Shown in pieces: positions 7,311-15,016 of a stretch of 16,832 nt of DNA. Position 1 is the stretch's first letter. Each line of letters starts with the position of its first letter. Made by a program: the position numbers and the translations under genes. The notes below the pieces were generated by a model. The model did no database searches. It was not told the origin of the DNA and saw only the letters and a list, made by a program, of their open reading frames with translations. The DNA lies in contig JBBDXA010000201.1 of the NCBI GenBank assembly GCA_040902585.1, forward strand, positions 1 to 16,832, given 5' to 3'. Source of the DNA: JBBDXA01 sp040902585. Its GTDB lineage: Bacteria > Planctomycetota > Phycisphaerae > Phycisphaerales > Phycisphaeraceae.

Positions 7311-8585
7311 ATGGCACGATCCCGCTCGATGAATCGCCGGACGTTTCTCAGTCGTTCCGCCGGTCTTACCGCGCTGGGCGCGCTGGTCACGCCGACGTTT
7401 GCGCAGACTGCCGCGCCGCCTTCGCCGCCGCATCCGCTGCTGGAGGAAGCCATCGCGAAGTTGCCCGCGACGATCCTCACGCCGCAGGATGAGTTCTACA
7501 ACGTCGAGCGCGGCAACCCGTTGCCTTACAAGCTGCCTTTGGAGAAACGCCGCGAGGTCGGCCTCGAACGCGAGACATGGACGCTTGATGTCTTCGCGGA
7601 CGATGGCGACAAGGAAAAGAACATCGCTCCGACGAAGCTCGGCCATCCGATGACGAAGGCGGCGGGCAACGCCTTCACCTTCGCCGATCTTATGAGACTC
7701 GCCGAGACGAAAGCGGTCCGCTTTCTCAAGCTCGTCACCTGCAACAACCTGTTCGCGCCCTTGGGTCTGGGCGTGTGGGAAGGCGTGCCGCTGCGCGATG
7801 TGCTCTGGCTTGCGAGACCGAAGGACAACTACCGCCAGGTCTACTACGACGGCTATCACAACGAGGATCCCAAGCAGCTCTTCCAATGCTGGCTGCCCGC
7901 CAATCGTGTGCTGGAGGAGCCGCCCGGGTTTCTGCCGGTGATCCTCTGCTACAAGATCAACGGCCAGTGGCTCACCGGCGAGCGCGGCGGCCCTGTGCGC
8001 ATGGTGGTGCCCGAAGCGTACGGATTCAAGTCCGTGAAGTGGATCAAGCGCGTGATCGTGACCAACAAGTATCAACCCGAAGATACTTACGCCCTTCAGA
8101 ACAATGATGTGAACGACAGTTGGATGAAGACCCGCGCGCTCTTCGGCGATACGCCGGGCAAGGTGAAGGCGCAATCCCCCTTCGCCATCACCGGACAGGC
8201 GCAGGTCGGCATCGGCGGACTCGCGAAGGTGCAATGGTGGGCACAGCCCGCGGAACACGCCTGGCCCGCGGAGGATGAACATTTCACCAAGGCCCCGTGG
8301 AAGGATGCGCAGATTCTTCCGCTGCACGAGAAGTGGAAAGGTGATGCGGAGGTCGGGCCGCTGCATCCGGCGCAGTTCGATGCGCGAACCGGGCGACCGG
8401 TGGAGTGGCCGATGCGATATACGTGGTGCCACTGGGCCGCGCTGGTGCCGGGCCTGAAGGCGGGTAAGTACATCCTGCGTTGCCGGAGCATCGATCTGGC
8501 GGGCAATGCCCAGCCTTTGCCGCGACCGTACCGCAAGAGCGGCCGCGCGGAGATTCACAGCGTGAACCTCGTGGCGGAAGCATGA
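7311..8585 (+). CDS. Tat-exported molybdopterin oxidoreductase, sulfite oxidase fold
   Basis: This protein (424 residues from 7311) has the two-domain layout of the sulfite oxidase family: a molybdopterin-binding domain (about 60-250) and a Mo-co dimerisation domain (about 285-424). A twin-arginine signal, NRRTFLSRS with Arg9/Arg10, predicts folded export to the periplasm. Cys144 in VTCNN is placed where the molybdenum-ligating cysteine sits, followed by the typical WEGVPLRDVL. GGPVRMVVP (226-234) and KSVKW (240-244) are standard family segments. The C-terminal domain ends with RCRSIDLAGNAQPLP, as in true sulfite oxidases. The CxGNRR motif after the ligand Cys is replaced by CNNLFAP, so the substrate may not be sulfite. 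No cytochrome or haem domain is fused. The start is uncertain: ATGs at 7260, 7263, 7311 and 7329 are all in frame, and GGAG at 7306-7309 is unusually close to 7311. Confidence 0.82.
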   Translation: MARSRSMNRRTFLSRSAGLTALGALVTPTFAQTAAPPSPPHPLLEEAIAKLPATILTPQDEFYNVERGNPLPYKLPLEKRREVGLERETWTLDVFADDGDKEKNIAPTKLGHPMTKAAGNAFTFADLMRLAETKAVRFLKLVTCNNLFAPLGLGVWEGVPLRDVLWLARPKDNYRQVYYDGYHNEDPKQLFQCWLPANRVLEEPPGFLPVILCYKINGQWLTGERGGPVRMVVPEAYGFKSVKWIKRVIVTNKYQPEDTYALQNNDVNDSWMKTRALFGDTPGKVKAQSPFAITGQAQVGIGGLAKVQWWAQPAEHAWPAEDEHFTKAPWKDAQILPLHEKWKGDAEVGPLHPAQFDARTGRPVEWPMRYTWCHWAALVPGLKAGKYILRCRSIDLAGNAQPLPRPYRKSGRAEIHSVNLVAEA

Positions 8586-8673
8586 TCGCCTTGAGCGCGT
8601 CCGCGACGGGCCTTGTCGATCTGTCAAGAGCGTTCGACGTATCCTGAAAACACTTTCCTCGTTCATCAGCCGT

Positions 8674-8677
8674 GAGG
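8674..8677 (+). promoter_or_regulatory. Ribosome binding site of the second hydrolase
   Basis: GAGG lies 5 bases before the ATG at 8683, supporting this start, which begins a signal peptide. Confidence 0.5.
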
Positions 8678-8682
8678 TATTC

Positions 8683-9948
8683 ATGAGATGCACTCGATTC
8701 ACCTTCTGCCTGTTGCCCGCGTTCCTGCTGATCACCAGCGCTTCCTTCGCCGCTGACGAGAGCGCGAAGCCCGCGAAGGTGCCGGCCACTTCGCCCTGGG
8801 ACTTGAAAGCGCTCAGCAAACCGCCCGCCTTCGACTGGGTCGATGGCAAGAGTGCCGTGCGATCGCTGATGTACAAGGGCGAGCCTTACGGCGGCAAGGC
8901 CACGCGCGTCTTTGCGTACTACGCCTCGCCCGGGACACTGGCGGGCGATGAGTCGCTGGACAGGAATCTGCCCGCGGTCGTGCTCATTCACGGCGGCGGC
9001 GGGTCGGCCTTCGCCGAGTGGGCCCAGCTCTGGGCCCAGCGCGGTTATGCCGCCATCGCGATGGACCTTGCGGGCTATCAGCCGATCGAAGGCAAGAATG
9101 CGCATGACGGCCGCTATCGGACACGACTTGAAGATGGCGGCCCCAACCAGGGTGATGATGAGAAGTTCGGCAGCGTGGACAAACCACCCGGCGAGCAGTG
9201 GCCATATCACGCGGTCGCCAACGCCATCCTTGCGCACTCACTCATCCGCAGCTTCAAAGGCGTCGATCCCGAGCGCACCGCGGTGACCGGCATCAGTTGG
9301 GGCGGCTATCTCACCTGCATCGTGGCCGGCGTCGACAGCCGGTTCAAGGCGGCGGTGCCCGTGTACGGCTGCGGGTTTCTCCACGAGAACAGCGTCTGGC
9401 TCGGACGCTTCGAGAAGATGAGTGAAGCGCAGCGGGCTCGCTGGGTTGAACTGTGGGATCCATCGCAGTACCTGCCGGCCGTGTCGATGCCGATCCTCTT
9501 CGTCAACGGCACGAACGACTTTGCCTATCCGCTGGACAGCACCATGAAGAGCTTTGATGCTGTGCGCGGCTTAAAGCAGTTGTGCGTCACCGTGAAGATG
9601 CCTCATGGTCACCCCGCCGGCTGGGCACCCAAAGAGATCGGCCTGTTCATCGATCAGCACCTGCGCGAAGGCAAGCCGCTGCCGGTCATCGGCTACATGC
9701 GGGGGAAGGATGGACGGACGTCGCTCGCTTACGAAAGCGCAGTGAAGATCACCGGTGCGTCACTGCACTATGCAACGGATACGAACGCCATCAACAAGCA
9801 CGACTGGACCACGGTTGAGGCCAAGGTTGGCGAGCGGCAGGTGACGGGTTTCGATCCGCCGGCGAACGCCACGGCCTGGTTCATCACGCTGCGCGACGAA
9901 CGCGGCGCGGTCGTCAGCAGCCGCACGTTCATCTCTGCCGGCAAGTAG
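8683..9948 (+). CDS. Secreted alpha/beta hydrolase with extra C-terminal domain
   Basis: This 421-residue exported protein is probably a serine esterase or peptidase-like hydrolase of the acetylxylan-esterase/S9-like group. A signal peptide spans about 1-24 (ending SFAADE). The hydrolase domain shows HGGGG (103-107) for the oxyanion hole, GISWGGY (203-209) with nucleophile Ser205, Asp279 in NGTNDFAYP as the probable acid, and His308 or His310 in MPHGHPAGW as the catalytic base. After about residue 335 there is a separate beta-rich segment of about 85 residues (VKITGASLHYATD..., AWFITLRDERG) resembling the C-terminal module of PhoPQ-activated pathogenicity-related-type hydrolases; this likeness is from memory. 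It lies 97 bases after the molybdopterin gene and 70 before arsS. It is a different subfamily from the hydrolase at 212-1144. Substrate unknown. Confidence 0.83.
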   Translation: MRCTRFTFCLLPAFLLITSASFAADESAKPAKVPATSPWDLKALSKPPAFDWVDGKSAVRSLMYKGEPYGGKATRVFAYYASPGTLAGDESLDRNLPAVVLIHGGGGSAFAEWAQLWAQRGYAAIAMDLAGYQPIEGKNAHDGRYRTRLEDGGPNQGDDEKFGSVDKPPGEQWPYHAVANAILAHSLIRSFKGVDPERTAVTGISWGGYLTCIVAGVDSRFKAAVPVYGCGFLHENSVWLGRFEKMSEAQRARWVELWDPSQYLPAVSMPILFVNGTNDFAYPLDSTMKSFDAVRGLKQLCVTVKMPHGHPAGWAPKEIGLFIDQHLREGKPLPVIGYMRGKDGRTSLAYESAVKITGASLHYATDTNAINKHDWTTVEAKVGERQVTGFDPPANATAWFITLRDERGAVVSSRTFISAGK

Positions 9949-10018
9949 ACGCAGCAGGGCGGGAACAATATGGCGATTCACCTGATTGGCATTGTGTTGA
10001 TCCGTTTGACGGAAACAG

Positions 10019-11026
10019 ATGATGAACGAAGGCAGCCCAACCATTTCGCTGGATATGCTCGACACATCGACCGGCGGCCATGCGTTTGAACAGTGCATCA
10101 GTCGCGAAGGGGATGCGCAGCTTTCTCCATTCTCGATCGAAACGGTGCAGGTGAACATCGGCCTGCGCTGCAATCTGGCGTGCCACCACTGTCACGTGGA
10201 ATCTACTCCCAAGCGCACCGAAGAGATGGACTGGCCGACGATGCAGGCCGTGCTGCGCGCGGCCAGTGCCGCAAATGCGAAGAATCTCGACATCACGGGC
10301 GGCGCACCGGAAATGCATCCGCATTTTGCAGCCTTTGTCGATGCGGCACTCGCCCTGGGACTGCGCGTGATGGTGCGCACTAACCTGACCATCATGCTCG
10401 ACGCAGGCTACGAACACTTGCCCGGTTTCTTCGCCGACCGGAGGATTCATCTGATTGCGTCACTGCCCTGCTATCTCGAATCCAACGTGGACAGGCAGCG
10501 CGGCAAAGACGTCTACCGCGACAGCATCCACGTCATACAGAAGCTCAATCGCCAGGGCTACGGCAACGAAGCGCTCCTGGCGCTCGACCTGGTTTACAAC
10601 CCCGGCGGTCCGAACCTGCCGCCCCCGCAGGACAAACTCGAAGTGGCCTACCGCCGCGAGCTGATGGATCGCTTCGGCATCCGGTTCACCCGGCTGTACA
10701 CGATCACCAACATGGCGATCGGCCGATTCCTCGATGACCTCCGCCGCCAGGGCAAGGCAGGTGACTACCTGCGCCTGCTGCGCGAGTCCTTCAACCCGGC
10801 GACGCTGAACGGTCTGATGTGCCGGCATCAGCTTCACATCGGCCACGATGGCGCGATGTATGACTGTGACTTCAACTACGCCATCGCCCTGCCCATTCGA
10901 TCGCAGGCGAAGCACATCCGCGACTTTGATCCAAACGCCTTCCTGCGCCGCACCATCGCCACGGGCGAGCACTGCTTCGGCTGCACCGCCGGCTCCGGCT
11001 CCTCCTGTCAGGGCGCGCTGGCGTGA
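10019..11026 (+). CDS. arsS: Arsenosugar biosynthesis radical SAM protein ArsS
   Basis: This 335-residue protein matches ArsS, the radical SAM enzyme that links methylated trivalent arsenic to the 5'-deoxyadenosyl group of SAM, the committed step to arsenosugars. The radical SAM motif CNLACHHC carries Cys51, Cys55 and Cys58 for the 4Fe-4S cluster, followed by DITGGAPEMHPHF (91-103), the SAM-binding GG motif. ASLPCYLESNVDRQRG (147-162) is characteristic. The C-terminal DUF3641-type domain has LMCRH (Cys268), YDCDFN (Cys283) and CFGCTAGSGSSC (Cys319, 322, 330), likely ligands of an auxiliary cluster. Length is normal for the family. ATGs at 10019 and 10022 are both possible, with a weak GGA upstream. 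The three genes that follow are all known associates of this family, which makes the call firm. No arsM methyltransferase is adjacent. Confidence 0.93.
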   Translation: MMNEGSPTISLDMLDTSTGGHAFEQCISREGDAQLSPFSIETVQVNIGLRCNLACHHCHVESTPKRTEEMDWPTMQAVLRAASAANAKNLDITGGAPEMHPHFAAFVDAALALGLRVMVRTNLTIMLDAGYEHLPGFFADRRIHLIASLPCYLESNVDRQRGKDVYRDSIHVIQKLNRQGYGNEALLALDLVYNPGGPNLPPPQDKLEVAYRRELMDRFGIRFTRLYTITNMAIGRFLDDLRRQGKAGDYLRLLRESFNPATLNGLMCRHQLHIGHDGAMYDCDFNYAIALPIRSQAKHIRDFDPNAFLRRTIATGEHCFGCTAGSGSSCQGALA

Positions 11027-11091
11027 CGACGGATGGGAAAGCTCTGCAATAGTCGTAATCACTTCAAGGCCTTCAAATCCCCAGCCGCACC

Positions 11092-12063
11092 ATGATGTCA
11101 TCGAGCGCACAATCAGATTCGAAGCCCGGCGTCGATGGTGCCGGCGCTGACGCAACAAGCGGGCACACCTGGCCGCGCTGGGTGCGATTGGTTTCCATCC
11201 TCGTCATGGTCGTATGTGCGATCCTTCTGATTCGACTGCTCCCGATGGACCGCATCATTCGTCAACTTGCCTCGACCATCGACGAGCTGGGCGTCTGGGG
11301 CCCGGTCGCCTACGCGGTCTTCTACATCATCGCGGCCCTCCTGTTCGTTCCAGGCTCGGCCATCACGCTGGCGTCAGGGCTCCTCTTCGGCCTGCTCGGC
11401 GGCACCGCCGTGGTCAGCGTCGCATCGACCACAGCGGCGGCACTTGCATTCTTGATCGCGCGGTACCTGGCCCGCGGCTCCGTCGAGCGCTGGGCCGCCC
11501 GCTCGCCGCGGTTCACGGCCCTGGACAAAGCCATCGGCGAAGGCGGATGGAAAGTCATCGCGTTGCTCCGCCTGTCGCCGGCGGTTCCCTACAGCCTGGG
11601 CAACTATCTCTTCGGCCTGACGCGCGTGCGATTCTGGCCGTATGTCCTCACGAGCTGGCTCTTCATGCTGCCGGGCACCTTCATGTACGTGTACCTGGGC
11701 TACATCAGCCTGGCGGGCCTGAGCGCCGTCGGAGGAGAAACGGCGCGGGAGAGCCGCGGGCCTGCACAATGGGCGCTGCTCATCGTGGGACTGCTGGCGA
11801 CCATTGCTGTCACGATCTACGTCACGCGTCTGGCTCGCCGCGCGATGAGGCAGCATATGAAAGAGACAACTGACGAAGCGGCGACGGCTTCGCATGACGC
11901 TTCGCCGTCATCATCGCCATCAGTCCGTCCTCTCAGTGCGGTGATAGCGGCAACCATCGCGCTGGCGCTGGTGGTGACGACGATCTTTGCCTACAGAAGC
12001 CCCGATGCGGTGTCCCGGCTGTTCGGTCCGCCGACCGCCAGCCGTGAGGAGAGCGCGAAGTGA
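11092..12063 (+). CDS. TVP38/TMEM64 family membrane protein
   Basis: This 323-residue inner-membrane protein belongs to the TVP38/TMEM64 (SNARE-associated, DedA-like) superfamily, whose bacterial members are thought to act in lipid or small-molecule handling. Hydrophobic segments lie near 31-50, 70-88, 90-123, 184-207 and 226-244. Signature stretches are FVPGSAITLASGLLFG (85-100), RLSPAVPYSLGNYLFGLT (160-177) and MLPGTFMYVYLGY (192-204), containing the re-entrant loops of the fold. Unusually, after a basic and Ser/Thr-rich stretch (245-280) there is another membrane segment (about 282-301) and a short tail. The gene ends in a 4-base GTGA overlap with the flavoprotein. TVP38 proteins often accompany this type of flavoprotein, including in arsenosugar loci; their role there is unknown. 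ATGs at 11092 and 11095 are both possible; no strong ribosome binding site is seen. Confidence 0.88.
   Translation: MMSSSAQSDSKPGVDGAGADATSGHTWPRWVRLVSILVMVVCAILLIRLLPMDRIIRQLASTIDELGVWGPVAYAVFYIIAALLFVPGSAITLASGLLFGLLGGTAVVSVASTTAAALAFLIARYLARGSVERWAARSPRFTALDKAIGEGGWKVIALLRLSPAVPYSLGNYLFGLTRVRFWPYVLTSWLFMLPGTFMYVYLGYISLAGLSAVGGETARESRGPAQWALLIVGLLATIAVTIYVTRLARRAMRQHMKETTDEAATASHDASPSSSPSVRPLSAVIAATIALALVVTTIFAYRSPDAVSRLFGPPTASREESAK
12046..12051 (+). promoter_or_regulatory. Strong ribosome binding site for a GTG start
   Basis: GAGGAG inside the last codons of the TVP38 gene lies 8 bases before the GTG at 12060. It supports that start over the in-frame ATG at 12138, and indicates translational coupling, since the start overlaps the upstream stop as GTGA. 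Confidence 0.7.
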
Positions 12064-13631
12064 ATCATCCCACTGGACCCGAGCACGTTCTTCCACCAGT
12101 CGATGGCGCTGTCGACGGGAAGGTGACCGTTGCGCCGATGGATGAGCACAACGCATCGCTCGTTTCGCACACGCACCCGGCTGACTGGGTCAATCCCGAT
12201 CCTGCGGGCAGGTACAACCTCGTCGTGATCGGCGCGGGTACGGCGGGCCTCGTTGTCGCTGCCGGTGCTGCCGGCCTGGGCGCGAAGGTCGCGCTCGTTG
12301 AACGTCACCTTCTCGGCGGTGACTGCCTCAACTACGGCTGCGTGCCCTCCAAGGCGCTCATCCGCAGCGCCAGAGCAATGGCGGACATTCGCGATGCTGC
12401 TGCCTTCGGTATCAAGACAACCGGCACGGCTCAGGCGGACTTCGCCCAGGTGATGCAGCGGATGCGACGACTGCGTGCATCGATTGCCCCGCACGACTCA
12501 GCCGCACGGTTTCGCGATCTGGGCGTGGATGTGTTCCTCGGTGAGGCCAGGTTTACGGGCGGTGACACGGTCGAGGCGGCGGGCAAGACGTTAAGGTTCG
12601 CTCGGGCGGTGATCGCCACCGGTGCCCGCGCCGCCGCACCGCCGATCCCCGGTCTTGCTGAAGCGGGATACCTGACGAACGAAACGGTCTTTTCGCTGAC
12701 GGAAATGCCACGTCGGCTGGCGGTCATCGGCGCTGGGCCGATCGGCTGCGAACTGGCGCAGGCGTTCGCCCGGCTTGGCGCGAAGGTTCATCTGATTGAA
12801 GCAGAGAAGCGGATTATGCCGCGCGAGGATACCCATGCTGCCGCGATCGTGGCGGCGTCGCTGCAACGCGATGGCATCACCATCGCCTGCGGGGGCAAGG
12901 CAGCCCGCGTCAGCCGGGATGGAGGCGAGAAGGTGATCACCGTCGATTGCGAAGGCGAGGCTCACGAACTGCGCGTCGATGCCATTCTCGTGGGCATCGG
13001 TCGCGCGCCCAACGTGGAAGGCCTCGGCCTTGAAACGGTCGGTGTCGAGTTCGACAAACACACCGGCGTCAAGGTCAACGACTTTCTGCAAACAACCAAC
13101 AAGCGCATCTACGCGGCAGGCGATGTCTGCTTCCCATTCAAGTTCACGCACACCGCTGACGCGATGGCTCGCATCGTCATCGGCAACGCGCTCTTCTTCG
13201 CTCGATCGCGCACCAGCCGGCTGACCATTCCCTGGTGTACCTACACCGATCCGGAGATCGCACAGGTCGGCTTGACCGAGCGCGAGGCTGCCCATCGCGG
13301 TGTGGCAATCGATACGTATCGCGTGGACCTGAACCGCGTGGACCGCGCGATCCTCGATGGTGAGGACGAGGGGTTCCTCAAGGTTCACGTGAAAAAGGGC
13401 AAGGACACCATTCTCGGCGCGACACTCGTGGCTCGACATGCGGGCGATATGATCAGCGAGATCACGCTGGCCATGTCGCAAGGCATCGGCCTGGGCAAGA
13501 TCGCCAGTGTCATTCATCCGTACCCCACGCAGGCCGAGGTCATCAAGCGGGCCGCCGATGCGTACAACCGCACTCGCCTGACGCCGTTCGTCAGAACGCT
13601 GTTCAACAAACTGCTGGCGTGGCGGCGATGA
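12060..13631 (+). CDS. Mercuric-reductase-like FAD disulfide oxidoreductase
   Basis: This 523-residue flavoprotein belongs to the class I pyridine nucleotide-disulfide oxidoreductases, closest in layout to mercuric reductase. The FAD-binding motif VVIGAGTAGLV starts at about residue 55, the redox-active disulfide is Cys89/Cys94 in GGDCLNYGCVPSK, a second dinucleotide fold (AVIGAGPIGCELAQAF) binds NAD(P)H, and YAAGDVCF contacts FAD. The C-terminal dimerisation domain contains HPYPTQAE (486-493), where the catalytic His of lipoamide dehydrogenase (HAHPT) is Tyr, as I recall for MerA. The protein lacks the C-terminal CysCys pair and the N-terminal metal-binding domain of true MerA; instead it has a 50-residue leader of its own. 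Mercury reduction is therefore unlikely, and its position suggests a redox role in arsenic or thiol metabolism. It is translationally coupled to the TVP38 gene. Confidence 0.88.
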   Translation: MNHPTGPEHVLPPVDGAVDGKVTVAPMDEHNASLVSHTHPADWVNPDPAGRYNLVVIGAGTAGLVVAAGAAGLGAKVALVERHLLGGDCLNYGCVPSKALIRSARAMADIRDAAAFGIKTTGTAQADFAQVMQRMRRLRASIAPHDSAARFRDLGVDVFLGEARFTGGDTVEAAGKTLRFARAVIATGARAAAPPIPGLAEAGYLTNETVFSLTEMPRRLAVIGAGPIGCELAQAFARLGAKVHLIEAEKRIMPREDTHAAAIVAASLQRDGITIACGGKAARVSRDGGEKVITVDCEGEAHELRVDAILVGIGRAPNVEGLGLETVGVEFDKHTGVKVNDFLQTTNKRIYAAGDVCFPFKFTHTADAMARIVIGNALFFARSRTSRLTIPWCTYTDPEIAQVGLTEREAAHRGVAIDTYRVDLNRVDRAILDGEDEGFLKVHVKKGKDTILGATLVARHAGDMISEITLAMSQGIGLGKIASVIHPYPTQAEVIKRAADAYNRTRLTPFVRTLFNKLLAWRR

Positions 13632-13653
13632 ATTGTCACGCAATTGAATGCTC

Positions 13654-13657
13654 GGAG
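13654..13657 (+). promoter_or_regulatory. Ribosome binding site selecting a GTG start
   Basis: GGAG lies 7 bases before the GTG at 13665. The only other nearby in-frame start, TTG at 13644, has no such site, so 13665 is preferred. Confidence 0.6.
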
Positions 13658-13664
13658 CCGCAGA

Positions 13665-14975
13665 GTGGATGAACCGCTCGACACATCTCGACAACGCCTG
13701 CTCGTCTTCGCGCGGTTTCCCGAAGCGGGCAAGACCAAGACGCGGCTTATCCCCGCGCTGGGCGCGGAAGGCGCAGCCAACCTGCACGCCCAGATGATTC
13801 GCCGCTCGATGCACACCGCATCACGCCTGTCCTGCACCACTGTCGAACTACACCACGATGGCGGGACCGCGCGCAACTGGCACACGCTCCTTCGTCGCGC
13901 GGCGAATCTGCGGCCGCAATCCGAAGGCGATCTCGGTACGCGCATGCGGACCGCGTTCGATCGCAGCTTCACCCGCGGCGACAAGGCGGTGGTGGTGATC
14001 GGCACCGACTGCCCGTTTCTTCAGCGTCGCGACCTGTCTGAAGCCTTCGATCATCTCCGCCGCCACGACATGGTGATCGGCCCCGCCGCGGATGGAGGCT
14101 ACTACCTGCTGGGACTGCGGCGACTGGTGCCGCGTGTGTTTGAGAACATCGACTGGGGTGGTGCCGACGTTCTTGCCCAGACGCTCGCAAGGGCGGCGGA
14201 CGCGGGCCTGAGCGTCATGCGGATGTGCGTCTTGCGTGACATCGACACGCCGGACGATCTGGCCGCATTCGCGTCAGGCAGATCCTCACAACTGTCGATC
14301 GAGCGCCCGCCGTACCTCTCCGTCATCATCGCCGCGCGCAATGAGGAACAGCACATCGCGGCGACCATCGCCTCGGCACGTGATCGAAGCGACGCACAGA
14401 TCATTGTCGTTGACGGCGGCAGCCAAGATCGCACTTGTGAGATCACCAGAGCCATGGGCGCACAGGTGCTGGAGTCGCCTGCCGGACGGGCGGCGCAGAT
14501 GAACCTGGGCGCGAGCAAAGCGACAGGAAAGGTGCTCGTCTTTCTTCACGGCGACACCACGCTCCCGCCCGGCTATGCCGCGCAGGTGCGATCCGTGCTG
14601 CGACGATCAGGCACCATCGCCGGTGGTTTTCGCCTCCACATTGACGGCGGTGAGCGCCGCTTTCGACTGATCGAGTTCATGGCCAATCTCCGATCGCGCA
14701 CCGTCGGCCTGCCTTACGGCGATCAGGCACTGTTCGTCTGCCGTGATCGGTTTCACGCGCTCGGCGAATTCAGCGACATGCCCGTCATGGAAGACTATGA
14801 ATGGATTCGCCGCGCCCGCAAGCACGGCAGGATCGGCATTGCCTCCGCCAGCGTGACGACTTCCGCAAGGCGATGGCGACAGCGAGGCGCGTTCCGTCTC
14901 ACGGTCGCCCATCAGGCCATGATCGTGGGCTATCACCTGGGCGCGTCACCGACGAGGCTGGCATCGTGGCGATGA
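13665..14975 (+). CDS. Fused TIGR04282-TIGR04283 arsenosugar glycosyltransferase-type protein
   Basis: This 436-residue protein joins two families normally named as arsenosugar biosynthesis glycosyltransferases. Residues about 11-205 form a DUF2064/TIGR04282 domain: LLVFARFPEAGKTKTRLIP (12-30), IGTDCPFL (112-119), GPAADGGYYLLGL (139-151) and DIDTPDDL (192-199), a nucleotidyltransferase-like GT-A fold. Residues about 217-436 form a GT2/TIGR04283 domain: LSVIIAARNEEQHI (218-231), VVDGGSQDRT (248-257), GRAAQMNLGAS (274-284), LHGDTTLPPGY (294-304, the DxD-like metal site), YGDQALFV and PVMEDYEWIRRARKHG (373-388). A linker of only about 12 residues separates them, and both catalytic segments look intact. 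It is probably cytoplasmic and soluble, acting after ArsS on the deoxyadenosyl-arsenic intermediate or its sugar. It starts 33 bases after the flavoprotein, so is likely in the same transcript, and converges on the SIMPL gene. Confidence 0.9.
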   Translation: MDEPLDTSRQRLLVFARFPEAGKTKTRLIPALGAEGAANLHAQMIRRSMHTASRLSCTTVELHHDGGTARNWHTLLRRAANLRPQSEGDLGTRMRTAFDRSFTRGDKAVVVIGTDCPFLQRRDLSEAFDHLRRHDMVIGPAADGGYYLLGLRRLVPRVFENIDWGGADVLAQTLARAADAGLSVMRMCVLRDIDTPDDLAAFASGRSSQLSIERPPYLSVIIAARNEEQHIAATIASARDRSDAQIIVVDGGSQDRTCEITRAMGAQVLESPAGRAAQMNLGASKATGKVLVFLHGDTTLPPGYAAQVRSVLRRSGTIAGGFRLHIDGGERRFRLIEFMANLRSRTVGLPYGDQALFVCRDRFHALGEFSDMPVMEDYEWIRRARKHGRIGIASASVTTSARRWRQRGAFRLTVAHQAMIVGYHLGASPTRLASWR

Positions 14976-15016
14976 AGCGCCGCGAACAGTCAGAGTGCCG
15001 ACGGTCGTTCGGAATT

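Noticed and set aside
8613..8645. Promoter before the second hydrolase: TTGTCG (8613-8618) and TATCCT (8640-8645)
   Set aside because: A 21-base spacer is too long for a standard sigma-70 promoter.
7167..8876. 569-residue open frame on the - strand
   Set aside because: Antisense to the molybdopterin oxidoreductase; composition is rich in Arg, His and Leu with no recognisable motif, as expected for a shadow of GC-rich coding DNA.
12060..13631. Calling the flavoprotein a mercuric reductase (merA)
   Set aside because: No C-terminal vicinal cysteines, no HMA domain, and no mer genes nearby.
12591..13814. 407-residue open frame on the - strand
   Set aside because: Antisense to the flavoprotein and the start of the glycosyltransferase gene, with no domain or ribosome binding site; both sense genes have clear motifs.
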